The notes: generated by a model not told the origin, from the letters alone. A DNA stretch of 64,000 nucleotides from Amblyornis subalaris (GCA_018881555.1 JACAXG010000308.1:1367-65366), one strand, 5' to 3'. Positions 10,969 through 24,966 are shown, counted from the first letter of the stretch. Numbers and translations: made by a program.

Positions 10969-12291
10969 CTAGCTCTGTCATCTTTGCTGAAACTATTGGT
11001 TTTTAGTAGTCCCAGTGACATCAGAAACGTACTTTCTTCCCATCATGTGTAGTTCATCTCCTTCCTTTGGTCCTCTGGTATATTGCAGTGAAGAAATAAC
11101 AGTATAGTTCTCTATACGCTGTAAATCCTTTTTTGCTTTCTTCTCANCTCTGTTTTCCTTTCTCATCTATAGAATGCCACTTTTACCAGACCTCTTTAAC
11201 ATATTTTCAGCCTATACATATTCAATTCTGAGAGAAGATGCTGTTGTATTTCCACATTACTACTGCTTGTAGTTCCTCTCTCTTTCTAGGCTTCATTAGC
11301 TTTCACTCTCTGAAATCTGTATGTTGAAGAGAAACAAGGTCACCTGAATACACTACTAAGTTTTCAGTTTATCTGTAAATTCAGAATGTGAATGTGGGCA
11401 GGTCTAGACACTGAGGGGTCACTGTCAGAGTTTACAGTATACACTGAACCAAGGTATTAGCTGTATTTTTTTCCCTGTCACTGTGATCCTGGGGCTACCT
11501 TTTATTTCTGTGTTAAGATGTGATTGCCTTGGACAGGGCTCTTCCTGCAAGTGAGATAAATCAAACTTCGAGGAAAAAGCCAGCATTTTCCAGTTTTTCA
11601 GTTTGCATAAGGCTCTGTTGGACAATAAATCTCTTTGAACAGAGCTAGAAAGCTTTGAGCAGCTTTGGGGACTTACAGCCCTTGTCTGGTATGAGGAGAG
11701 AGAGATGTCTGGGGGTCCCTATTCTCTCCTTGGGGTTGGTGAAACCTGCCAGGTTACCCCATAGCACCTTGAGACGTTTGTCTATCACTTATTTAGATCA
11801 AATTCTGCATTTCTCTTGTCAAATTTCACAGAATCATAGATCTGGTGAGACACGTGAAATTGGAGCTCCCCATTATGCTCTTTAAGGTCCATTGCTTTGA
11901 TCTCAGCACAGTCAGTGCTGGAATAAGAATGTGGGCCACTCTGTGTCTCTGGTTGGGGCAGATCCCATGGCAAAATGCTGGCCACCCTTACCCTATTAGT
12001 CTTCTAATTCAACATTCATTATCAGAGCTAAAGTTTTGCTTTTCTAAGCAATGCAGGTCAAGAACAAGGCTCATTTACATAAAGGCTCTTTGAAGGTGTG
12101 CTTTGCAGAGCCACTTCAGTGACCTTTGCACAGCTGTAGGGTGGCTTCATGGTGCAGATCAGAAGGGAAATGCTGATGAGGAGGCAGCATCACCCAGGAC
12201 TCCCTGTCTTAGATTTTTCGTGGCAAATTACTTACAGTACAATTTTCAGTTTTCTAGACCTAAACATTTAAGATGTTATGAACAAAATTAG

Positions 12292-12486
12292 TTGAGACAA
12301 AAGAGTATGGAGAGAAGAAAATTTGTAATTATCTCCATATCAGTGCTAAGAACCAGGAAAAACAGGCAGGAGGGCCTAGACCAGCTCATTTCTGAGCACA
12401 GCTGCATTGCTGAAACCTGGTGGCAAAATTGGCATCGCTGGAATATTAAAACCCCTGGGTCTGACCTGTTCTGCAGAGTTTGAATG
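12292..12486 (+). pseudogene. Old CR1 ORF2 relic: endonuclease start
   Basis: A 63-codon frame ends CIAETWWQNWHRWNI..PGSDLF. ETWW (12412-12423) followed by a W-rich stretch and a G.LF motif is the pattern of the first part of the CR1 endonuclease; the Glu is a catalytic residue in APE-type endonucleases. The upstream RKNRQEGLDQL matches the family pattern (NKQEELE) loosely. No later CR1 blocks follow, so this is a short 3'-truncated or decayed fragment. Divergence suggests it is older than the CR1 copies at 4.1 and 56.6 kb. The call rests on motif order, not a full alignment. Confidence 0.55.
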
Positions 12487-14635
12487 TGAGAGGAGTGTGA
12501 GTGACACTGTCAGAAAAGGCATTGCCACTTTGGAGGCTCTGATCAGAAATAAATCACTGGCTTGAATCCCTCCAGAGAGGCCAGTACCCTTTCAGTAGAG
12601 GGCTTGAGGCTGCATTCGTTCCCCTTGTGGCAGGACCCCAAGAAGCCAGGAGACTGTTCATTGCGGAATTGGCTGCTTTGGAGGACTGATCCTTGTGTGG
12701 GAGGCAGGGGCTGCATTGCCCACGTCCCCCAAAGCCCCAGTGATGGTTTTCCTTATGCGAGGCAGGAGGAAATAAAAAAAACTTACAATAAAAACTTACA
12801 GCATGTTTTGAGCTGCAAATCTTTTTCCTATGCCTTACAAGGGCCAAACCTACATTAGATTTTGCCCTAGCAGGTTAAAAATGAAACATGGTATTGAAAA
12901 TTGAGGCTAGGTTAAATACAATGATCATAACTTGATTGTGTGTGTGATGTGCCTAGAATAAAATGCAACCAATTACATTTCTAGTGCTTTAAAAGGCCCT
13001 TCTAAAAGCTGCCAAGATTATTAGCCAAGCAGGTAGGAAGATGATGTCTAAATGGAAAAATATAAATGGCATTCTGGAACTGCCAGGAACTTGCCATATA
13101 TCCTGAAGCCCAAGTCCAGAGTAAATCTATTTGTAAAATAAATGCATTGTTACATCTGCATCTAATATAGAGCACACAGATATCCAAAACAGCAAGGGGA
13201 AATGGATAGTAAGGCTGTTTATTAGATGCTAGGAGCAGAACCTGGTGAAGAAACAAACAGGATACAAGAAGTAACTATAAGCTTTCAACACTGAACATCA
13301 TAAAGAATTTTTTAAGTTCAGAGAAAACTGCTGCCAAGAAAACTGCTTGTTGTATTATTGATAGCAATGATAGGGTTTGCCAGTTGTGTGCAAAAACATG
13401 TGCTTAATTAATGCTGACCTGTGTCTGGGAAACAGGTGATGTGGGCATGTCACATGAAGGTGGTGATTGATTCCTTCCCAGTGTGGCTGTCCCAGTATTG
13501 TGGGCCCATGGATGAGCTACTATGAGCCACTCAGTGCCGGTTTCCTGACTTTGAGTAATGTTTTATTTTGGGGTGAATCACCTCCCATGCATCAGGAGGG
13601 GCTGAGGTATTGCAGCAGTTCATGCAGATGAGCTGCTCACCTGAATTTCACACACTGCTCGCCTCTGTCATTCACGGTATGGCCACATACCAGAACACCA
13701 GGTAACACCCAGGATTTGTAAACTGGTGGTTTGCATTATGTGAGAGGGGGAGAAGGTACTTTTGGCTTGAATTGACTTTAATTTTATTTTATTTTTTTAG
13801 CATGTGTTGAAATGTGGGAGAACCTTCCTGTTTTGAATACAGCTGAGCAGAGAGGAAGAGCCTCAAGTGGCTGTTGACTTGATTTACCCTGGCCTTGGTT
13901 ATGGCTGTGAAATACTGGTACAGGTTTTGAACGATGGATGAAAGATGAGAACGTAATTGATCTTGTACAAAACACAGATGCAGAAAATACATNGTGTAAA
14001 ACTAATGAGATCGCAGAGGATAAATCTAATAATGTTGATACAGCACACTTTTCTGTGGGATGCAACCTCGGCTGTCATGAGTTAAGAATTTAACCATCCA
14101 ATACCAAATGCACTAAAAGCCAGATAAGCAGTGGGACTGCAGAGGTAGTGATTAAATACAATCATGATTCGTCTGTAAGTTTAAAGCAGTTTTCCTTGCA
14201 TATTTCACACAACTTGTGCTTTGTCTCCATGCTATTTTAATGTTAAATCAGTGGTTTGAGGAAGAAATAGCATCCTAGCAGGATATTAGCAATAGAAATT
14301 TTCAATGGCACAAATAATCACTATCTGTGAACTTCTGAGGGAAGCTGGAGTGATGAATAATGGGTAGATGGGATTGTTGGTCCAGTATAATCTCAGTTGC
14401 TTGGTAAGTTTGATATAATGTGCCTTGTAATAGGACTAAATGTGAAACGAGGGAAAAATGAGCCAGTGTGATCCATGTACAGCATCCAGGATGGCCATGG
14501 GAAGGCTTTGCTGCCCTGTGAGTCACCTACCCCACCACCCTTGAGCCTGCCCTGTGCCCTGCTGGGTCAGGGGGAAGCTGGGAACCAGAGAGAGCTGAGC
14601 AGAGTCAGGAGGGTTGTCTGGAGAACTGGCAAGGG
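12487..14635. other. Unique non-coding sequence
   Basis: No gene or clear repeat was recognised. The stretch is AT-leaning with a T-rich patch at 13785-13798 and a single ambiguous base at 13993. Confidence 0.55.
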
Positions 14636-14756
14636 TTGCCCTAAAAGGCTCAAGCAGCTCAGGCTTGGTTTAATAAAGGAAAATTTGAAGAGTGACTTGG
14701 TGATCGTCTGTATCTTTATCTAAGGGAACAGGTGTTTAACAGTTCAGCAGGTAAGA
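14636..14756 (+). mobile_element. Old CR1-like 3' region relic
   Basis: The stretch GAGTGACTTGGTGATCGTCT followed by GTATCTTTATCTAAGGGAAC and a GTGTTTAACAG end follows the usual CR1 3' pattern (a 'gaggtgacttgatcacagtct' type phrase, then a 'tat...catgggaac' phrase) with moderate divergence. The preceding AAAAGGCTCAAGCAGCTCAGGCTTG is also CR1-like (the 'ggctgagggagctgggcttg' phrase). No terminal repeat is preserved. Judged from memory of the family, so boundaries are approximate. Confidence 0.5.
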
Positions 14757-17203
14757 ATTGACTTTTTTTCTACTGGATGAATAACTAAGATTTGGGACAA
14801 CTTGCTCTTCACTATAGAGGATTTTCTGACACTGGTTATTTTAGAAACTAATTTTTTGTCTACAAGACATGATTTTAATGCAACCAGGATTTAACTCTGA
14901 AAAATCCCATGTGCAGCACATCAGGTGGAAATACCATGCCGTTCCCTTTCAGCTTCATGACTTCAAGATGTTAGACTGGGAAGCTCACCTGGATAGGTGT
15001 CTCAGCCAAGACGTGTATTTTCAAGCTTGAGAGGAGCTCAGAACTTTGCTGAGGGGAGACATGTGTGGATGGTGCATTCCTTCATTTGGTGCCTTCTCTA
15101 GCACAGAAGTCTGGATACTGTGCTGCAGACTCGTGTGTCTGAGCTGAGTGTTTTCCAGCTGTACAGACCAATGAGACTCTAGCAATGAAACAATAGTGCT
15201 AAAGAACACTGAAATCTCTCAGTTCTTAGGCAGCATAGCTTTCTGTTAAAATTAGTTAGGTGTTATAATTTTTTGTGAAATTGTTTGCACATTTCTAAGC
15301 AAGCTTCTTTATTCCGAGGTGCTCACGACAGGGAGGAAAAGAATCGCTCTTGGCATCNCTGCATCTGTGAAGAATGTGGTGGCCCAGACTTTATTTCTGC
15401 AAGTCTGAACATGGCACTGTAAACCAGAAACTATTTATCCCCCAGAAAAGCAGATGTGCCTTGTGACATTGAGTTAAGTCCCCTTTCTGTCCCCTAGCTT
15501 TCATCTTGCAGATTCCAACTGCTGAGAGCATCATAAATTCTCAATGCAACTGTCAAAAATGCTTCAAAAATGTGGTTGTTTGTGCAGAAAAGGTCTGTAA
15601 ATCTTACGTAACACAAAATTCAGTTGTGCCGTGAATAGCAGTGCAGTGGTGTTGGATAGATGGTGTCTGACTTTAAACAAGTCCTTCAATTTCTTTTTTT
15701 TCTTTTAATTGGTTCTTGTTCTTACTCCCCCATGCCCTTCCTTGCTGTGGTGTCTCCCTGCTGTCTTGTCCGTGCCTCACTCCACATCTTCTTGAAGAAT
15801 TGTGCAAATTAAAGATGTAAGAGGACACTGGAGTGTACTTAGGCCAACACGCCTCTTAGAAAAATGAGAATATATTGTCCCTTCTTGCAGCATTTGAAAC
15901 AATTGGGACAGAAAATGTAAGTGTTGGGACTTCAACAGCTTTTTCTCTTGAGACTTCCCCAGTGCCTGACAGATGATATAATTATGACTCTTTCCCTGGA
16001 GTCCCAAGCATTTCCTGTGTTTTCGTTATTTGATGACCCCCAAAATAATACTAGTACACCAAGAAGCCACCAAATCTTTGAAGCATTAGCAGGAGTTCCA
16101 GGGTGATGGTTGCCTTGCAGAGCAGAGTCAAACTGAAGTGAGCTCTCAGAAATGTTTCCTACAAGTTCTGCTGACTTCTTGCTTTGGAGCTCCTTGTACA
16201 CTGCTCTTGTGGTCCTGAAAATAGCCCCGGGAATCACAAGCAAGGCTTGCTCTGGCTGTACTGGTGAGGTGTGACAGTCTGTTATCTCTTTTCACTGTTC
16301 TTCAGTGCCTGTGCAGACACAGCCTGAGTTTGATCAGCTTATTTTCTTCTTTAGAGTAAGCAACACTGAAAAATCACAAATAATTGTTGTCTGCTCTGTA
16401 CTGACACAATCTTGATTCTGGCGAATCAAGAATGAATTCATGTTTATTTCAGAGAAACAGCATTTCTGCACCTTTCCAGTCATGGCTTTATTTGATTTCA
16501 GGCAATGTTTGTATGGTTAGGTCTTTCACCCTTTTCTGATGAACCTTGCAGTGCCTAGTAATTTTGCATTAAGTTCCATTACTTTACTTCTCTTTTAGCT
16601 GATTAATTAGGTTTGTAAAAAAATAGCTTTAACATTTCCTTTTTCCTGCACTTTTCATGTATTATACCCTTAATTTGTAGTTTTCCATGTAGCTTTTAGC
16701 CTGTAGTGCCTGTTTCATTGCCATCAACTTGAATTAATTTTCAAGCATGACTTCTTGAGACTACCCAATGTAGCTATACGTGATAGTTGCTTCTTTCCCC
16801 TCAGCTTTTAGTTTTATAATACTATTAAAATNTTATCTGGCAGGAGTAATTCTTGGAGTCTATGCTGCTGCTTGTTGATTCTATTACTTTGTAGACGTGT
16901 ACAAATGTGCTTGCTTTGAGGGTTGCTTTTCTTTAAATATGCTTGGATTTTCAGATCGTTTCATTCTTCTGTTTTCTCAGTAAAATAATTTTACACAATG
17001 TGCCTCTGTTACTACTAAACTTTTCAAATTCCTTTGTCTTGGTGTTTGCATATGGAGAATCCAGAATATAAGCAGAATTGAGTCTTTAGGGATGTTCGAG
17101 GCATGATTGTCACGTTTTCATGTGTGCAATCCATGTGTTATTGATACTGGTGTGCCCCCACCTCTCCTGGCAGCCCATTTGCCTCAGGTTTCAGGTTAGC
17201 TCT

Positions 17204-17229
17204 GGGTCCCCCAAAGCATTGGGGGACTC
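17204..17229. repeat. Perfect-stem hairpin
   Basis: GTCCCCCAA (17206-17214) and TTGGGGGAC (17219-17227) pair perfectly over 9 bp around a 4-base AGCA loop. The stem extends to 11 bp with one G-T wobble. It is short for a microRNA precursor and has no T run after it, so no function is assigned. Confidence 0.7.
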
Positions 17230-20200
17230 CAGGGGTGGATTGTACCTGCAAAAGCAGCTGCTTTGGTCCTTTTCTTGCACCCTAAATTTGCACCTTCAAA
17301 TTAAACACCAAGCATGGTTTGTTCAAACATACATTTCTGAGGAACCACCCACTTGGGGCAACTCCAGTCAGTTTTACTCAGCCAGCTAAAGAAGCAACTT
17401 CAGCTCTTCAGCAGGCTTTGCCTTTGCTGTATCCTGTGACTGGTTTTCCTCCATTTAAACCATCAGCTCCTCCTCCGTTTCAGTGGCCTCCTGATAAGGT
17501 GACTGAGTTTGCAGTGATACAAATAGGAAGTGTCAGTTTTAAGCTTGTAATTTTGCTGTCCTGCTGGAAAAATGAGTGATTGCAGGAGAAGGTTTATTTC
17601 CACCCTCTTCCCAGCCCCCTTGCCCACCTCAGGCAGGTCCCCTGACACTTGCCTTGTTCCTTGTGCAGAGGTTCCAGACCTGGGGAGTTTTTTATAGCTT
17701 TCAACTCCTCTGGCACGTCAGAAAATCCCATTCCCTTTCAGCTATTTTCTACTTTATGCCTAGTCAGAGTGGGATTATTGTTTCCAGTGTCTGGGAGAGG
17801 GAAAATGTGAACGGCATTCTGGATAATGTTAGGTAGAAAATGCTGATGATTCCTTAGCCTCAGCCTTTAGCCTTAAGACAATTGAAACTGCAAGAGGTGT
17901 TTGCATCTTTTTCATTTGTTTGTTGATTCTTTTTTTGCTGCTGGTAATGACATTTCAAAACTTCAAACTCTTGGAGTAACCAGGGGTTTCCAGCAATCAG
18001 ATTGTTTTAATGATACAGAGAAGCATTTTTAAGCCTAGGCTGAAGCCCTGACTGTTGGCTTGGCTACTGGTGGCTTTCGTAGGAAACAAAAAATTTAACT
18101 TCACTGGGATACTTGAATTATCTCTAACCCCAAGGGCAGATGCTCTCTGGGCAGGTGGGGCTGCGAAGGAATCCAAGAGAAGAAGCCAAAAGGACGTGTG
18201 GGGTAAAGGTGCTGGGAGATAGCAGGCTAAACCTCACAGACCTGCTTGTGTGAGCCCTGCTGCAACTGCCAGGATTTCAGGAATGTAATAAATCTGGCAC
18301 TTGTAAGTTTAAAAGTGACCAAAAAAGAAAGCTGAAGCAATAATATGCATTGTTAGAATTAGATTTATTAGGACTTGAAGCCCAGAAGTTGATATTCTCG
18401 CTAAGGTAACAAGAAGACAGAATCAAAAGTCTGAGTTAATGAATGTAATTGAAAGGATTAATCTGAGGTTCAAATCCCTGTGTATTAGAGATGGAACTTG
18501 TTTTAACATCAATAAACAGGTATGTTGATAAAGAATTCATTAATTTTTGGAAGACGAAAATACGTCATATATCTCTGTTTTCTAAGTTTTCCGGTGTGTA
18601 ATGTTGAAACAATTTTATTTAGGATGTTAGAAGAGACAGGTGTTCAATATTAAATTGTGGAGATATGAGTCAGTGGTACTTGTCCATGTGTGGAAGACTT
18701 TAATCTCTGCTATTAAAATGCGTATATCCCTAAAATGTTATCTGGTACACTGACATCCCATGCCTGTTTTATTTTAATTGTATTTTGACTTTCATTAATA
18801 TGAAAGCACCAATCCTCTGTTTTCACCAGACACAGGCTGGATTGCTGCTGTGAAGAATGGGAGATCCTGACTGCATGGAGATAATGCAGCTCTCATATCC
18901 TAACCTGAAGCACACAAATAAATTACCTGACAGCACTCTACTGTGCATTTGTCTAAATAAACTACTCTTTAAGCAAAAAAACCGACAATTAAAACCAGAA
19001 AAAGAGAAAACACATGCTTAAAACACCCCTGGTAAACAGGTCCTTTCTGCTCTCATGTGAGTAAATAGTCCTCAAGAGGCCCATTTGGAGAAGTTGTAGC
19101 ATTTGTAACTTGGTCTGTGCCAGCTGAGTGTTCAGAGAAGGGATACAAGCCATGACTGTGTTGTCCCTGTCAGTGACCTATTGCTTTTTTATGGTATAGN
19201 CCTCTAAACCTCTCCTGTAGCTACTCAGCTGTGAGAGAGAAGCTCCAGCAGCTGCTGGGGTGAAACTGGAACGGGTGATTGNGCTATGGTAGACAAGCAC
19301 CTAAGGATGGGGCTTTTGAACTGGCCTCTCTTCCCAACGAGTGNGTGTCACATTTCGCAGTAGGGAAGAGCTGCAACGTCCTCGGGATGAGTTGGAGAGG
19401 ATGAGCTTTTCAGGCAGAAGCAGCCAGCCCCACGCTGCCAGGAGGGCACCTCATTGCCATTCTGGTCTGGGGAGTGCAGGAAAGGAAGAGCTGGATAGGC
19501 TTGGTGACTGTGCTGGTTTTGACCCGGCTGACTGGGGAGCTTGGTGAAGGCTCCTCAGAAAGAGTCTGTAAAACAGCAGCCTCTCCCGGCCAGAGGAAAG
19601 GTTGGCCCTTCCCCCTTTTCACTGCTTGGGGTGGTTTCTTCCGGAGAGTTTTCTGGGAGGGCTGCACATTTAATTCCCAGTAATGCTTTGGACAATGCTT
19701 CTGGAAAGTTATAAGAGTTGGAGGGCCCCTGAGCCTGACAGGGCAGAAGTGATTAGTAGGAGATGGCAAGGGGACAGAGATTCTGTCCATGGCTGGTGGG
19801 TAATGGGGAGAAAAGGGTTAATGGCGTTGGAAGTGGTGGCCAGGCAAGGTTGGGACCTTGAAACAGGAGGAAGAGGACATACAGCTGCTGGTCTTTGTGA
19901 CTTTCCTCTGCTTTAACTTCTGGGAAAGGAGTTGGAGAAGGTAGGGCCATTTTAGCAGAAGCAAGAAGGTTAAGGAAATAGAAGCTTAATGTGCTTCAGT
20001 TTTGTCATTTGGTGTCTTTCCTACATTGCTCTACTTCTAGGACAGCAGCATCTTTTGCCTTAAACTTATGCTGATGCCAAGTAAATGAGCCTATGCTTCT
20101 GTGGGTGTGGCAACCACAGATTTTACTAAATTTCAAAAACTATTACTGCAATGTGCAGAATAATTAAACTGCTAGCTAAAATAACTTGTAGTGCTTGGAT

Positions 20201-23200
20201 GCTGTGGTTTCCCTCGAGCACAAATAGGAGTCACAGAGTGTACAGATTAATAGCCATGTGCACTACGTAGGAATAAATATGTTCTGGTCTGTGTGAAACA
20301 GCTCAGGCCTGATTGGTTTGGTTCATATGGACACAGAATAAAGCACTGTGGGAATGGGATATTGTGTGGTGTGCTGACAACTTTTTTTGGGTTTTCTGTA
20401 TTATTCTTTGCTGTCATAAAAGCTATTAGAATCAACTTGAAACTTGGATGAAATAAAAAAGAGTATAACCTGCTTTCATTAACTTCAGCAGGGGAGAAAT
20501 TGCATTTCAGTGTAATTTTAGCTACAGCATGGAACTGCTCTGGAGTAGGCTGCCTAGAGCAAAGGAGCAAGGCTCCAAATCTGTTGAGGGCAGAGACTGT
20601 TAAACTTGTTACATGAGACATGAGTTTTAACAGTAAATAAATTAATAACCCTCCCACCACCCAAAACTAACGCCCAGAAATCTGAATCTGATTAGGTGTT
20701 TCAGAAACCACCAAGTAATTGTGAATAAATAATACAATTGCATGCATACACTAAGGCCAAATATAATTTCAGGTGCGTCTTAGGTTTGATAAAACATGAT
20801 AAAATTTTTCCTCAGTATGGCATCCTTGATTTGTTGTTTTCAGGTTCCTAAACAGAAGGAAGACGTGTGACTTAGTGCATTTTAATGACTGTTTCCTCTG
20901 CAAGTAATGTAGCTAAAATGTGACGTATTTTGATTGTCATAAAACCTGTGAAATTATAATGATACCTTTTATTATCTTTGATTAAATGGCAAAAGGTTCA
21001 AATGTATTTTCATCCCAATCATCACATGTTTGTAGTTGCCTTTGTTGCCCTAGGGCTAAAAAGAAAATATTATGCAAATGAAACCCTCTACCCACCCAGC
21101 ACAGTATTAAATCTATCTGAAAGCAACCAGTATTAATCTTGTTTATATGCGTGTCACTGATCTAACCAGGGCTGCTGTGGATTTTGAGAAGCAGGCAATG
21201 GCCTAAGATTTAAAGCTTGCTTAATTCTTCATCTTTTAGTGGTGAACAAATGCCACTGAGAAATCAAGGGAACAAAAAATAAACAGACAGTGGTAGGTTT
21301 GAATTGTTTTGTGGTTGTTTTTCTGGTTATTAAACAGTCAAGTTGCTTATTAAAAATCCTTTTTGAGTCTAATCTGGAACTAGTGGGTTTCGAAATGATT
21401 CCTACACAGATGAGTCTCTTGGAACCATCCCACCTTTGTGCAATAAATATGCCAATAATGTGAAACAAGCTCCTCCAAAGCCCAAGGCTTCTTAGAAGCT
21501 CTCTGACAAAGAATATTAAGCCTTTTAAATGGTCTAATTTTATTTTGTTTGGCCTGATTGCTTCTGGTTTTGTATGAGAAGGACCTGGCATAAAGTGCAT
21601 AAAGCATCCGTTAAAGCCATCCCAGCTTTGGAAGTTCATTGCTGACTTTCTGCACTGAAGAAAACTTCAGTGTTACCCTTGGAGCAGCCATGAATGAAGC
21701 ACCTTGTGTAGTTAAATCCTGTTTATTCTTTATTCACCTTGAAATCTGAAGAAAGGAGAAAAAGCATGAGTTGCAAGATGAATATCAGCTCATGTTTTGA
21801 GTTTGTAATCATTGCCTCTTCTTGGTAACAGCTCGTAAAGACAGAGGAGCCAGAAGAAAGGAGCTGGCTTTGGAAATGCTGGCATCTAATTCATGACGAA
21901 CGTTACTATGTCCAGGAAGCTTGTCTTTGAAAAAACAGTGATATGGCAAATAAAAGAAGTCTAGGTGCTTCTTAATTTCAATTCTGAATATGTAGTTCCT
22001 GTCATTGTAGGAACGTGCACATAATTCTATTAAAAAGAGACATTGAAGTCTGACATGCAGTATAACTGTCTGATTTTATTCTAAGGATCTGTGGTTTTAT
22101 TTTCCTGCCAGCTTACAAATACTCTTACTGATCCTTATTCTCAAACCTTTCTGGAATCACCAGCTTTGTGTTTTGGGAATGATGTAATATTTCAGATTCT
22201 TCTGAAGTATTCTTTTTGCAATTTACTCACCTGTCAATCTTTGGTTATTTGACTGAGTTGTTGTATAAATCTTGGCAAATGTCAAGATGCACATCTGAGG
22301 AAAGTGGTGTGTCCTTTCAGCACTTTAACAACACATAATTATTCTCTTCATGCTGTAAAGGAACAGTGCAGGCCATGATTCTCCTGCTTACAGAGGCAGG
22401 GGAATTATATCCAGTGAGCAGCCCCATGGAGCATATCGCTGCTAAACAATATTCTTTGGTCCAGCTTCAAGGTCTTCATAGTTTATCAGAAATGTTTTTA
22501 TCCTTTAGTGGGTTTTCCTCCAACACCTCTTAGACATGTTGGGAATTTTTGCCACTGAGTTTAGTGTCACACCTGCGTGTCAGTCCTCGGGCTCAGCTGC
22601 TCTCCTGCTTCAACACTCCCTGAATGTGGAAGGTGAAATATTTTATTGCATTCATCGAAGCTCATTTGTTCCAGAGCCACTAGGACATGAGCTGAAAGGT
22701 CACACAGTGTGCAGTGACTGTCCCTGCAGCAGCAGGCAGGACATGAATGTGCTCTTACATGCAGGATTAGTTAATGATAATTGCAGTCTTCTTGTTTTTT
22801 CATTTGTAAGTAAATGCTAGGTCATGGGAAATGGAACTGAATTTACTTCCATTTTCTACAGGTAGGAAAAAACTAAATAACAGTTAAAAGTAGATCTGAT
22901 AATCTGAAGTGTCTCTGTGTGAAAACTGACATGTATTTTACCTGACGCTGGTTTTGGGCATGTACAAAATATGTACTTAATAAGAAGTTTCTGAAGCCAA
23001 AAATTCAGCTAACTTCTGTGTTTAGAAGCATTTGAAATTTTGGATCTTCGAAAAAACTCATACATTTCCTTCTGGGATGCTTTAGAATGAAGTTTCAGCA
23101 AAATTTATTTCTCGTTGATGGTTCTTGCTCTTCATAGGGTTTTCCTTTTTTTCCTTTTTTCTGGCCTGGCTGTGTACAGCCTTTCTTGATGGAATGACTT

Positions 23201-24966
23201 GATATGTTCCTTGTCCAATTTACAAAACCAGGGAATGAGCAGCTTGTAGACATTTACCAAAACTTGTATTTCTGACTGCGGTAACTTGCAGTTGAAATGT
23301 TATGAACAGGGGTCATTAGTGTTGGAATACATGTCCTTGCTGTCCTATGGCTGCTTGGAGGCCTGCAGGAAAAAGAGCTTTTGAGTGTAGTCGTTATTTT
23401 AATGTGACTGGATGGATCTCAAAAACCAACCCCTGGAAGTAGCAGTGGCTTTCAACATTTGCCAGCTGCTCTGCACAGCAAGGAGGGAGAAACAATTGTC
23501 ACTTAAGAACACCTGGAATATCCACATGTACATGACCAGTTCGGTGCCTGTCAAATAAACATCTACAAAAGCCTTTTTTTTTTGTATTTAAGTCAGCATT
23601 TTTATACCTGAACATATCTGCATATCATTGGTGCTGATACCACCAATCTTTTCCACTTGGAATCTACTGCTGCTATCACCTGATTTATCCAGGAAATCAA
23701 ATGAGGAAGATGGAATAATTTTAATGAGATTTTGCTGGGGAATAAGAGGGGTTTTTTAACAGATCCATGCAATTAGTTAGAAACAGCTAATAAACACTGA
23801 AATAAACTTTAGTTTTTTAGTCTCAATTTGCATGCATTAAGGTTTTTGAAGTGCTAGATGGGAATTGGCAGTTTGGGAAAGATTACTGGTCCCCCATTCT
23901 GCCTGCTTGTGAATGTGCATTTTGTGATTATTCTGTCTCATGTTCCTCCCTTTTCCTACCCCCTTCGTCGTTCCCCCCGATGAATACCCTATGGTTTATT
24001 TTAATTTCAGAAGCTTTTTTTCCAGCTTGTTTATTTTTTTGTTACTCCTCAGAAATCTGAACCTAGGTGCAGCATATCAGCAATATTCTGTTTCCTGCTG
24101 TTGATTTAGGCAGTGTGACAAGGAAAGGGCCACAGTACTGATATTTTACCCCCCTAATGTGCTTTTTTCCCAATACTGCCTAATGATTGTGTTTATCTTT
24201 CCTGTTGATACAACTGAAGGAAAGGAAAAGAGCAAACAAAATGCAAGCGGCTCCTGGGCAAGCGTTCTTACTCGATTATTAAAACCAAGCCAAACAAACC
24301 AACCTCTGAATTCGCAGCTGCAGAGCAAGAGGTGGTTTTTGAGGAGTAATGGAGGTTATTTGAGGCAGACGAGGATCTGCCTGAGCCTCAGATGGGTTAA
24401 TTCTGGTTTCTGCAAGGGTCTCCCAAGGACTGAGGTTTATACACTGAGATAAGTGTGCGTCTTTCCTGCTACCTCACTTCTGTACGCACCCATGCTCTGT
24501 AATCCCAGGATTACCAGCTGTTTTCTCTGGCAGTATGTCTTATGGCCCATGCTGGAAGCTGACCTTTCTATACCACTAATGTTTTTAAACATTGCATTAT
24601 TTGTCGGGTTTAAAACAAATCACTGTTATTTTTAAACATCGTATACTGTCAGCTTCTTGATGTGAGAGAGAGCCCCATCAAGGCACACCTTTCATTTCAG
24701 TAGCGTTCAGCTTCTTTGTTACAACCTGAGCTTTCAGAATCCTCCTCCTTGGTCTCTTCTAAAGTGTGAGGGGCATTTGGTCCCCCACTGCTGTCCTGTG
24801 AGTCCCTTGCATTACAAATACCTCCTGAGGGAAGCTATTCAGATTGCTTCAGCCTTCAGTTTCATTAGTGGGGTTGTGGCAAGGCTGATGCACAAGGATT
24901 TGGGGGGATATTTACTTTCCAGGGATGTTCAGAACCCAAGGAGAAATCACATGCCTCTTATAGCTA

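Larger units (their letters stand above)
8415..12291. other. Unique non-coding sequence with short simple repeats
   Basis: No gene is recognised. The stretch contains a poly-T run at 9566-9580, an 18-bp palindrome at 9809-9826, a TTG repeat at 10951-10968 and a GC-richer patch at 10540-10800. A short CR1-terminus-like string at 11827-11838 is too small to call. Confidence 0.55.

Noticed and set aside
11820..11850. Possible minus-strand CR1 terminus
   Set aside because: Only a dozen bases (CAGAATCATAGA) match the usual terminal repeat and no CR1 body follows.
17319..17579. Proline-rich frame, possibly an exon
   Set aside because: No homology is recognised and no clear splice sites bound it; low-complexity proline content arises easily from C/T-rich DNA.
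18462..18482. B-box-like GGTTCAAATCC on the plus strand
   Set aside because: No A box at the right distance and no tRNA fold upstream; probably chance.
19340..19780. GC-richer patch with an LTR-like start TGTGCTGGTTTTGACC at 19509
   Set aside because: No matching 3' terminus, polyadenylation signal or target-site duplication was found, and the following sequence does not follow known LTR order.
20247..21639. Two minus-strand frames of 136-137 codons
   Set aside because: No domain, no coding bias that can be seen, and frames of this length are expected a few times by chance in 64 kb on six frames.
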